A stretch of 64,000 nucleotides of DNA from Cyanobium sp. FGCU6 (GTDB taxonomy: Bacteria; Cyanobacteriota; Cyanobacteriia; PCC-6307; Cyanobiaceae). The DNA lies in NCBI GenBank assembly GCA_024958655.1, contig JANWUR010000009.1, forward strand, positions 62,001-126,000. Reading direction: 5' to 3'. Below are positions 57,291 to 64,000 of the stretch, piece by piece. The first letter of the stretch is position 1, and each line of letters opens with the position of its first letter. Both the position numbers and the translations under genes were made by a program. The notes beneath the pieces are model-generated. The model searched no databases, was not told the DNA's origin, and saw nothing but the letters and a program-made list of their open reading frames with translations.

Positions 57291-58544
57291 TTAACCATGG
57301 CGACCCTCCCGCTCCGCCAGCCATCGCTGCGCGCAGGTCAAGGTCTGCGCATCGGAGCCCCCCGCGGCCCTCAGCCGGCCGAAAGCCCGCTCCTGGGTCA
57401 GATGATCGATCAGACGCCCCAGTTCCGGTCCGGCTCCCAGCCCCAGCGCCTCCTGCAGCGCTCGCCCATCCAGGGGGGTACGGGGGTGGAACAGGGGATC
57501 GGACGGATCCCGCCAGCGTTGAAGGGCGCAGCGGGCCGCTGCAATCGGCAGGCGCAGAAGCCAGGCCGGCAGATCCGCCTCCAGTTGCCGTTGCAGGGTG
57601 AGGCGTTCGGGCTCCGCCAACCGGGCCAGGGGATCGGTCTCGCCGCCCGCGCCCGTAGCCCCGCCGGTCTCCAGCAGCTCCCAGTGACGCCGCAGCTGGG
57701 CGGCGCGCTGCTGGAGGCGCCGGCTGGCCCGCAGAACGGCCAGGGCCGGCCCATCGAGCACGGTGGCCAGCCTGGCCAGGGGCAGGGCCCACTCCGCTTC
57801 CTGCGGGCTCAGGCCCCGCAGCTCGGCAGCCTCAGGCGTGAGCCCCGCCAGGGCAGGAGGAGCCGGTGCCGGGGCCCCCCAGGGGGCCAGCAGAGACTCA
57901 TCCACGGCCCGGGCCAGCCAACGTTCCCCCCCTCGGGCCACGGCAGCCAGGCGCTCCAGCTCCGCCAGCACCCGCTCCCCGGCCACGGAGCCGCAGCGAG
58001 CACTGTGGTGGCGGATCCAGACGGCTGTGCCGCTCTCCAGCTCGAACCCCAGCTCCGCGGCCAGGCGCAGGCCCCGCAGCAGCCGCAGGGGATCGTCGAG
58101 CAGGTTGGCCTCGCCGATCGCCCGCAGGTGCCCGGCGGCCAGATCCGCCAGACCCCCCTGAGGATCGATCAGCTCGCGGGGCTGATCCGCACCGGCCAGG
58201 GGCAGGGCGATGGCGTTGATGCTGTAGTCGCGGCGGGCCAGGTCGGTGGCCAGGTCGTCGCCGACCCGGCGGGCCAGGTCGATCGTCCAGCCCTGCACCA
58301 CCAGCCGGGCGATCGAACGCTCGCGATCCAGCACCACGCAGCTGCCGCGGTGCCGCCCCGCCAGGCAGCGCGTGAGGGCAATCGCGTCCCCTCCCACCAC
58401 CAGATCAAGGTCGGGCTGTTCTGCCAAGCGATCCAGCAGGCCATCGCGCACGGCACCGCCCACCAGGGCCGTGCCGGCGGGGAAGGCGTCCGGTGGAACC
58501 GGCCAGCGCTCCGGCTCCAGCCGCCGCCACAGCCGGCGGGCCAT
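57291..58544 (-). CDS. cca: tRNA nucleotidyltransferase / poly(A) polymerase family (CCA-adding type)
   Basis: This enzyme adds or repairs the 3' CCA of tRNA. Motifs: GTALVGGAVRDGLLDRLAEQPDLDLVVGGD (nucleotidyltransferase GG plus DxD), ATDLARRDYSINAIALPL, DPLRLLRGLRLAAELGFELE. The protein is 417 residues from the ATG at 58544; a start at 58601 would overlap ycf34 and is not preferred. Cyanobacteria may split CCA and A-adding roles between paralogues, so it could be one of two partners. Confidence 0.9.
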   Translation of the reverse strand: MARRLWRRLEPERWPVPPDAFPAGTALVGGAVRDGLLDRLAEQPDLDLVVGGDAIALTRCLAGRHRGSCVVLDRERSIARLVVQGWTIDLARRVGDDLATDLARRDYSINAIALPLAGADQPRELIDPQGGLADLAAGHLRAIGEANLLDDPLRLLRGLRLAAELGFELESGTAVWIRHHSARCGSVAGERVLAELERLAAVARGGERWLARAVDESLLAPWGAPAPAPPALAGLTPEAAELRGLSPQEAEWALPLARLATVLDGPALAVLRASRRLQQRAAQLRRHWELLETGGATGAGGETDPLARLAEPERLTLQRQLEADLPAWLLRLPIAAARCALQRWRDPSDPLFHPRTPLDGRALQEALGLGAGPELGRLIDHLTQERAFGRLRAAGGSDAQTLTCAQRWLAEREGRHG

Positions 58545-58593
58545 CTCCCCGCGGTCGCAGGTCACAATGGGCGTCCGCGAGCGTGCCGGCGGC

Positions 58594-58845
58594 ATGTGCA
58601 TCTGCGTGGATTGCCACTGGGTCGACCGCTGTCAGGCCTACCACGCGGTCGAGCGGCAGCACGGTGTTCCCCACCTCTGCGATTCCCCGGATCTGCGGCC
58701 CCTTTCGCCCCGGATCCATGTGCAGGTCCGCGATCTTCCGGGTGGACAAGTGGGAGTGGAATGGGACGTGCGCGCCTGTGACGACTTCCGCGCCGACCCC
58801 GGACGCTGGGCTCGCCTCAGGCCCGGAGCTCCCCTGCCCCCATGA
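58594..58845 (+). CDS. ycf34: Ycf34 family iron-sulfur protein
   Basis: An 83-residue protein opening MCICVDCHWVDRCQAYHAVERQHGVPHLC, with Cys2, Cys4, Cys7, Cys13 and Cys29, the pattern of Ycf34, a plastid/cyanobacterial protein that binds an Fe-S cluster and influences photosynthetic performance. An upstream in-frame ATG (58567) would add nine unconserved residues. Its stop overlaps the tsaB ATG (58842-58845). Confidence 0.92.
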   Translation: MCICVDCHWVDRCQAYHAVERQHGVPHLCDSPDLRPLSPRIHVQVRDLPGGQVGVEWDVRACDDFRADPGRWARLRPGAPLPP

Positions 58846-59516
58846 GTTCTCCCCCGCCGGGACCCCTGCTTCTGGCCCTGCACAGCTCCAGCGACACCCT
58901 CGGGGTGGCGGCCCAGACGCTGGCCCTCGAACCGGAGCCTGCGCGCCTGGCCGCCTTCCCCCTGGGGCGGGCTCTCTCCAACCAACTGCTGACCTGCCTC
59001 GAAACCGTGCTGCCCGCCGCTGTATGGCCCCGCCTGGCCCGCCTGGCGGTGGCCACGGGGCCGGGGGGGTTCACCGGCACACGCCTCACGATCGTGGTGG
59101 CCCGAACCCTTGCCCAGCAGCTGGCGGTCCCCCTCGATGGCATCAGCAGCTTCCGGCTGATCGCCCGGCGCCTTCACCGCCAGGGGGCGGCCCCGGCTAG
59201 GGGCCCGTTCTGGCTGCTGCAGGATCTGCCCCGTCACGGCCAGGTGGCTGGTCTGTATGCGGCCGATCCCCAGGCCCTTGGCGGCATCGCCGAAGCACTG
59301 CCGCCTTGCCTCTACCGGCAGAACCGCGACCTGGACGCGGCCGCCGAGCGGGCCGGTGCCGTTGCGGCGCCGCGCTGCGCGGCCGTGCCGGAATTGCCCC
59401 AGGATGCTGCTGAATTGCTGGTCTTCGGCCAGGATGCGGCCCGCCGCCGCCTGAGTGCCCCGTGGGCGCCGGTGCTGCCGCTCTACCCCACCAGTCCGGT
59501 CGGCACGGGGGTGTGA
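58842..59516 (+). CDS. tsaB: tRNA threonylcarbamoyladenosine biosynthesis protein TsaB
   Basis: TsaB is the inactive ASKHA-fold partner of TsaD in t6A37 tRNA modification. The 224-residue protein shows LLLALHSSSDTLGVAAQ, RALSNQLLTCLETVLP and the motif VATGPGGFTGTRLTIVVARTLAQQL, diagnostic for TsaB. Its first bases overlap ycf34 and its stop overlaps the next GTG by 4 nt. Confidence 0.92.
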   Translation: MSSPPPGPLLLALHSSSDTLGVAAQTLALEPEPARLAAFPLGRALSNQLLTCLETVLPAAVWPRLARLAVATGPGGFTGTRLTIVVARTLAQQLAVPLDGISSFRLIARRLHRQGAAPARGPFWLLQDLPRHGQVAGLYAADPQALGGIAEALPPCLYRQNRDLDAAAERAGAVAAPRCAAVPELPQDAAELLVFGQDAARRRLSAPWAPVLPLYPTSPVGTGV

Positions 59517-60190
59517 GGGTGCGTCGTAGCGTCCACCGGCGGCCGTCCGCGCCTCGCGCCGCCGACCCCCCGACCCCCCGCAAACGCCTGTCGCCACCGC
59601 CGCGCCGCCGCCGCTCCCATGGCCTCTGGTGGCTCGCTGCGGCCGGGACCACGCTGCTGTGGCTGTCGCGCGGCTGGTGGTGGCCCACTCCGCCGCCTCC
59701 CCAGATGATCCTGGTGCTGGGCGGCGACGTCGACCGGGAGAAGGCCGCGGCCCGGCTGGCCCGCGCCGACGGGCTGCCGGTGGTGGTGAGCGGCGGCACC
59801 AATCCGGAGTACGCCACCTGGCTGTTCCGGGAGCAGCAGGGACTTCCGGCTCACCGGGTGCGGCTCGACTACCGGGCGGTGGACACGGTCTCGAACTTCA
59901 CCTCCCTGATCGACGACCTGCGCCGGGCCCGCATCCGCCATGCCCTGCTGGTCACCAGCAGCGACCACATGCAGCGGGCGCTGCTGGTGGGGCGGATCGT
60001 GGCCGGCAGCCGCGGCATCCACCTCACGCCGGTGCCGGTGCCCTGCGGCGAGCTGTGCGTGCAGGAAGGCCGGCGCAAGCTATGGGGGGATGCGGCCCGG
60101 GCGGTGGTCTGGGTGATCAGCGGTCGGGATCTGCGCCGCTGGGCGGCAACGCATCTCTCTCCCTGGCTGGAGCGAGCTGGCGTCCACTGA
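59513..60190 (+). CDS. YdcF-like DUF218 membrane protein
   Basis: A 225-residue protein with an Arg/Pro-rich start, one membrane helix (GLWWLAAAGTTLLWLSRGWWW) and a DUF218 domain: MILVLGGDVDREKAAARLARADGLPVVVSGGT, DTVSNFTSLIDDLRRARIRHALLVTSSDHMQRA. DUF218 proteins include SanA and YdcF, of loosely defined envelope roles. The GTG at 59513 overlaps tsaB by 4 nt. The 3' end overlaps the convergent plsC gene by 74 nt. Confidence 0.82.
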   Translation: MRVRRSVHRRPSAPRAADPPTPRKRLSPPPRRRRSHGLWWLAAAGTTLLWLSRGWWWPTPPPPQMILVLGGDVDREKAAARLARADGLPVVVSGGTNPEYATWLFREQQGLPAHRVRLDYRAVDTVSNFTSLIDDLRRARIRHALLVTSSDHMQRALLVGRIVAGSRGIHLTPVPVPCGELCVQEGRRKLWGDAARAVVWVISGRDLRRWAATHLSPWLERAGVH

Positions 60191-60890
60191 TCAGGCCCAG
60201 ATCCAGCAGCTGGTTGATCTGCTCCTGGCAGGCGCGGGTGACGACATCGAGATCGGCGCGCCGCCGGGAGGCCGGAGGTGGGATCGGCGTGCCGATCCGG
60301 ATATGCACCGGTACCAGTCGCGGGCTGGATTGGCCGGGGCCCAGGGCACGGTGACTGTTCACGATTGCCACCGGCAGCAGGGGCACCCCCGCCCGGGCCG
60401 CCAGCAGGGCGGCGCCGGGCTGTGGATCGTTGACCCGGCCGTTCCGCTGGCGGGTGCCGTCGATGAATACACCGGTGGCCCAGCCCTGAAGCAGCCGGTC
60501 GGTGGCCACGCGGATCGCCTCGCGGTCGCTGGCTCCCCGGGCCACGGGGTAGGCCCCGCAGGCTCGGATGATCGGCCCCAGCAGCGGCACGCGGAACAGC
60601 TCGGCCTTGGCCATGAAGGCCACGGGGCGCCCGAGGGCGTGGCCGAGCAGGGGAGGGTCGATGTGGGAGCCGTGGTTGGCCACCACCACCACCGCCCCCT
60701 CCAGGGGGACGTTGTCGTTGCCGGCGGTGCGGCCCCGGAACAGCAGTCGGTACAGAGGGAAGACCAGCAGGTAGCTGATCAGTCGGTAGGTGAGGCTCGG
60801 CCGCGGGGTGCTCAGCAGGGCCGGGGGTTCCACCGGCCTGCGGCGACGGCCCAGCACCCGCCGCACCGGTCCGATCGGGGTGCCGCTCAT
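60117..60890 (-). CDS. plsC: 1-acylglycerol-3-phosphate O-acyltransferase
   Basis: PlsC adds the second acyl chain to make phosphatidic acid. The 257-residue protein has the HX4D motif in VVANHGSHIDPPLL, then AKAELFRVPLLGPIIRACGAYPVARG and VFIDGTRQRNGRV, where the usual EGTR is DGTR, and PLLPVAIVNSHR. It overlaps the fabD gene by 4 nt. Confidence 0.9.
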   Translation of the reverse strand: MSGTPIGPVRRVLGRRRRPVEPPALLSTPRPSLTYRLISYLLVFPLYRLLFRGRTAGNDNVPLEGAVVVVANHGSHIDPPLLGHALGRPVAFMAKAELFRVPLLGPIIRACGAYPVARGASDREAIRVATDRLLQGWATGVFIDGTRQRNGRVNDPQPGAALLAARAGVPLLPVAIVNSHRALGPGQSSPRLVPVHIRIGTPIPPPASRRRADLDVVTRACQEQINQLLDLGLISGRQLAPARERDALPPSGADPDR

Positions 60891-61786
60891 GCTCCCAGGT
60901 CGGCGGCGCCGGCCACCTGGGCCGTGGCCACCCCGTCGCAGCTCCGCCGGATCAGGCCGCTGAGCACGTTTCCCGGCCCGATCTCCACCGCCGTGTCCAC
61001 GCCATCGGCGGCCAGCTGCAGCATGATCTCGCGCCAGCGCACCCCGTGGGTCATCTGGGTGGTGAGCCGCCGCTTGAGGGCCTCGCCGGAGGTCTCGGGG
61101 GTGGGGTCGGTGTTGCTGAGCACCGGAATCACGGCATCGGCGAAGGGGATCGGTGCCAGTTCGGCGGTGAAGGCCGCCGCCGCCTCGGCCATGAACGGGG
61201 AATGGAAGGCCCCGCTCACCGGCAGCGGCACCGCCCGCTTGCAGGTGAGGGCGGCACAGACCGCCGCCACCGCCTCCCGGGTGCCGGAGAGCACCACCTG
61301 GGCCTCGCTGTTGTCGTTGGCGATCACCACCCCTTCGGTGTCGGCCACCTGCTCCTCGAGAGCATGGCGGTCAAAGCCGATCACCGCGGTCATGGCGCCG
61401 CCGCCGCCGGCGGCGGCCATCAGTTCGCTGCGGCGCTGCATCAGCCTCAGGCCCGTTTCCGCATCGAACACCCCAGCGGCGTAGAGGGCCACCAGCTCTC
61501 CGAGGCTGTGCCCGGCCACGCGATCGGCCTGGCGCCCCTGGGCGCGCAGGGCATCCACCAGCAGGCTCTCGACCACGAACAGGCCCGGTTGGGTGTTGCG
61601 GGTGTCGTTCAGATCGGCGAGGCCCTCGCCACCTTCGCCCTCGCCCTGGCAGATCGCCAGCAGGTCGCGGCCCAGCAGCTCGGAGGCGAGGGCAAAGCGT
61701 TCGCGGGCCCCAGGCAGGTCGAGCACACCGGCCGCCATGCCGGCCTTCTGAGAACCCTGACCGGGAAACACCCAGGCGATGCCCAT
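60887..61786 (-). CDS. fabD: Malonyl-CoA:ACP transacylase
   Basis: FabD loads malonyl groups on acyl carrier protein for fatty acid synthesis. The 299-residue protein has FPGQGSQKAGM, catalytic Ser94 in AGHSLGELVALYAAGV, the NTQPGLF segment, and PVSGAFHSPFM with the second catalytic residue His. It precedes plsC with a 4-nt overlap and follows fabH by about 60 bp on the same strand. Confidence 0.96.
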   Translation of the reverse strand: MGIAWVFPGQGSQKAGMAAGVLDLPGARERFALASELLGRDLLAICQGEGEGGEGLADLNDTRNTQPGLFVVESLLVDALRAQGRQADRVAGHSLGELVALYAAGVFDAETGLRLMQRRSELMAAAGGGGAMTAVIGFDRHALEEQVADTEGVVIANDNSEAQVVLSGTREAVAAVCAALTCKRAVPLPVSGAFHSPFMAEAAAAFTAELAPIPFADAVIPVLSNTDPTPETSGEALKRRLTTQMTHGVRWREIMLQLAADGVDTAVEIGPGNVLSGLIRRSCDGVATAQVAGAADLGA

Positions 61787-61847
61787 CGACGTTTGTGGCT
61801 CGGCGGAGGACGAGGCTACGCCGCTGACGACCGGGCTTCTGCCGACC

Positions 61848-62840
61848 TCAGTGGGCAGGTCCGCTCCAGCGCAGCAGCGCCCCTCCCCAGCTGAGGCCCG
61901 CGCCGAAGCCGCTGCTGGCGATCCGCTGGCCCGGCTGGATGCGGCCGTCGCGCACCGCCTCGTCCAGCATCAGCGGGATGGTGGCAGCGGAGGTGTTGCC
62001 GTAGGCGGCGAGGTTGCTGAGCACGCGCTCGGCGGGTACCGAGAAGCGCTCGGCCACCGCATCGAGGATGCGCTGGTTCGCCTGGTGCAACAGCAGCCAG
62101 TCGAGGTCGGCCGCCGTGATCCCGCAGCCTTCAAGCACCTCGGCCAGAACCGCCGGCACTTCGCGCACGGCGAACTTGTACACCTCCTGCCCGTTCATGT
62201 GGATCGGGGCGAAGCCGCCGGTCTGGGAGGAGAGCTCCCCGATCAGCGGACGGTGCTCCTCTGTCTGGGCGAGGGTGAGGCAGGCGTTGCGGCTGCCGTC
62301 GGAGCGCATGCGGAAGCCCAGCAGATCGTCGGGGCCACCCGAGTCGGCCTGAACCGCCACGGCGCCGGCGCCGTCGCCGAACAGCACACAGGTGCGTCGG
62401 TCGTCCCAGTCGACCCAGCGGCTGAGCTGGTCAGCGCCGATCACGAGCACCCGCTGGAAGGTGCCGCCGCGGATGTACTGGGCGGCGGTGATCAGGGCGA
62501 ACAGGAAGCCGCTGCAGGCCGCGGTGAGATCGAAGGCCACGGCCTTCCGCGCGCCCAGCGCCGCCTGAACCCTCGGTGCGGTGCCGAACAGGTCGTCGGG
62601 GCTGGAGGTGGCCAGCAGGATCAGATCGACGTCGCCGGGCTCCCAGCCGGCATGGTCCAGGGAGGCCCGGGCCGCATCCGTCGCCAGCGTGGTGACCGTC
62701 TCCCCGGGCCCGGCGACCCGCCGCGCGCCGATGCCGGTGCGGCTGCGGATCCATTCGTCGCTGGTGTCCACCCGGGCACTCAGCGCGTCATTGGCGATCG
62801 AGGCAACAGGAAGGGCGCTGCCGCAGCCCACAAGCCGCAT
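61848..62840 (-). CDS. fabH: 3-oxoacyl-[ACP] synthase III
   Basis: FabH starts fatty acid chains from acetyl-CoA. The 330-residue protein has DTSDEWIRSRTGI, the active-site Cys109 in DLTAACSGFLFAL, the His motif LLLHQANQRI and the Asn motif AAYGNTSAAT, and ends with SSGFGAGLSWGGALLRW. The ATG at 62840 fits the family start. plsX lies 68 bp upstream on the same strand. Confidence 0.96.
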   Translation of the reverse strand: MRLVGCGSALPVASIANDALSARVDTSDEWIRSRTGIGARRVAGPGETVTTLATDAARASLDHAGWEPGDVDLILLATSSPDDLFGTAPRVQAALGARKAVAFDLTAACSGFLFALITAAQYIRGGTFQRVLVIGADQLSRWVDWDDRRTCVLFGDGAGAVAVQADSGGPDDLLGFRMRSDGSRNACLTLAQTEEHRPLIGELSSQTGGFAPIHMNGQEVYKFAVREVPAVLAEVLEGCGITAADLDWLLLHQANQRILDAVAERFSVPAERVLSNLAAYGNTSAATIPLMLDEAVRDGRIQPGQRIASSGFGAGLSWGGALLRWSGPAH

Positions 62841-62908
62841 GCCCGGCGAACCGAGGCCTGTGTTGCCAGCACCGGACGCCACTCGATCAGCCCGCGGTTG
62901 GGGCTCAG

Positions 62909-63985
62909 TCAACCACAGGCGGCCGCGGCATCGGCGCCGCTGCCCTGCAGGGCGTGGAGGTCGTCCATCACGCCGTGGCTGGCTGCGGAATGGGCCAGGC
63001 GCAGGGCGCTCACCACCGAGAGGGCCTTGCTGCTGCCGTGGCCGATCACGCACACCCCGTCGACCCCCAGCAGGAGCGCGCCGCCATGCTCGGCATGGTC
63101 GAGCCGCTTCTTGATGCGCACCAGGTTGCTGCGCAGGAAGGCGGAGCCCACTTTGCCGCGGCGGCCGCGGGGCAGCTCCGCGCGCAGCACATCGAGGAGA
63201 ACGCCGCCCACCGACTCCAGGAATTTGAGCAGCACGTTGCCGGTGAAGCCGTCGCACACCACCACATCGAAGTCGCCGGAGAGCACGTCGCGGCCTTCGC
63301 AGTTGCCCGCAAAGCGGATGCGCGGTTCGGCCACCAGCAGCGGATGGGTGCGCAGGGCCAGATCGTTGCCCTTGCACTCCTCCTCGCCGATGTTGAGAAG
63401 GCCGATGCGGGGGCGCTTCACCTGCAGTACATCGCGGCTGTAGATGTTGCCGAGCAGGGCGAACTGGTGCAGCCAGTCGGGCTTGCAGTCCATGTTGGCC
63501 CCCACGTCGAGCACGAGCACCTGCTGATCCGGGTCTTTCGTGGGGAAGAGGGCGCCGATGGCGGGACGGTCGATGCCCGGCAGCCGGCCCAGGCGGAAGA
63601 TGGCCGAGGCCATCACCGCGCCGGAGTTGCCGGCGGAATACACCGCGGTGGCCCGACCCTGCTTCACCAGGTCCATGGCCAGGTTGATGCTGGCGTCGCG
63701 TTTGCGCCGCACCACGGTGGCCTCTTCGTTCATCTCCACCGACGGCCCGCTGGGCACGATCTGGATCAGTCCAAGGGCCACGGCCACGTCGAGCTCGTCC
63801 TGGAGGCCCATGGTGCGGATGGCCTGCTGCAGCGGGCCGGTCTCGGCCACGAAGCGGATGCGCAGCGGCAGCAGCTCCACCGCCCGCAGGCAGCCCTCGA
63901 GGATCGGGCCCGGGGCGTGGTCGCCGCCCATGCCGTCGACCGCCACCCACAGCCGCTCGGCATCCCCCGCCGCCAGGGGCTCCAC
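62909..63985 (-). CDS. plsX: Phosphate acyltransferase PlsX (start near window edge)
   Basis: PlsX makes acyl-phosphate from acyl-ACP for phospholipid synthesis. The 358-residue protein shows VAVDGMGGDHAPGPILEGCLRAVE, AVYSAGNSGAVMASAIFRLGRLPGIDRPAIGALFP, VLDVGANMDCKPDWLHQFALLG and VCDGFTGNVLLKFLESVGG. A GTG at 63985 is a reasonable start, but the frame stays open to the window end, so the true start could lie outside. Confidence 0.94.
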   Translation of the reverse strand: MEPLAAGDAERLWVAVDGMGGDHAPGPILEGCLRAVELLPLRIRFVAETGPLQQAIRTMGLQDELDVAVALGLIQIVPSGPSVEMNEEATVVRRKRDASINLAMDLVKQGRATAVYSAGNSGAVMASAIFRLGRLPGIDRPAIGALFPTKDPDQQVLVLDVGANMDCKPDWLHQFALLGNIYSRDVLQVKRPRIGLLNIGEEECKGNDLALRTHPLLVAEPRIRFAGNCEGRDVLSGDFDVVVCDGFTGNVLLKFLESVGGVLLDVLRAELPRGRRGKVGSAFLRSNLVRIKKRLDHAEHGGALLLGVDGVCVIGHGSSKALSVVSALRLAHSAASHGVMDDLHALQGSGADAAAACG

Positions 63986-64000
63986 GCCGCCGGGGCCCTG

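Overview
This window is a chromosomal piece of a cyanobacterium, most likely a GC-rich unicellular form of the Synechococcus/Cyanobium group. The evidence is a set of cyanobacterial marker genes: the NDH-1 subunit genes ndhA-I-G-E, ndhD, ndhF and the oxygenic-type ndhM; chlM for chlorophyll synthesis; plant-type phytoene desaturase (crtP) and phytoene synthase (crtB); a zeta-carotene isomerase-like gene; rbcR; pedR; and ycf34. No rRNA, tRNA, CRISPR array, transposase or integrase was recognised.

Layout. Positions 1-1168 hold the 3' end of a nonribosomal peptide synthetase (carrier plus thioesterase). It is followed by a VapBC-type toxin-antitoxin pair and then a long housekeeping run (rsmH, DUF456, cysteine desulfurase, response regulator, pseudouridine synthase-like protein, a caspase-hydrolase fusion, chlM, nagA, purE, AI-2E-type permease, cysC, HDAC-like, SUI1). 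From 16.8 to 23.8 kb lies an accessory block: a PIG-V-like membrane protein, a phytanoyl-CoA dioxygenase-like enzyme, a methyltransferase, an SfnB/DszC-like flavin monooxygenase overlapping an SsuA-like binding protein, a broken amidohydrolase and a Rieske protein. trpB follows. An AT-rich pair of tandem acyltransferase-3/SGNH proteins (25.6-29.8 kb) separates trpB from an anbu-hrcA pair.

From 31.7 to 45.7 kb there is a second housekeeping run: rhodanese, DUF3352, sixA, gltA, ndhA-I-G-E, nadK, CYTH, pedR, metF, a nucleotidyltransferase, scpA, LapA-like, ndhD. ndhD and ndhF are separated by a lower-GC two-gene sugar cassette (ChbG-like deacetylase and a glycosyltransferase). Then come the carotenoid/NDH neighbourhood (zeta-carotene isomerase-like, rbcR, DUF3172, ndhM, crtP, crtB), an RNA-binding protein coupled to an alpha/beta hydrolase, cca, ycf34, tsaB, a YdcF-like protein, and the lipid block plsC-fabD-fabH-plsX, which runs to the right edge.

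The genes are densely packed, with many 1-8 nt overlaps that imply translational coupling. The accessory genes (peptide synthetase end, acyltransferase pair, sugar cassette, organosulfur/oxygenase block) look like insertions into a conserved backbone, judged from the AT-richer bases of several of them and from interruption of gene orders that I remember as usual in picocyanobacteria. I could not run homology searches, so family names rest on motifs and recognisable sequence.
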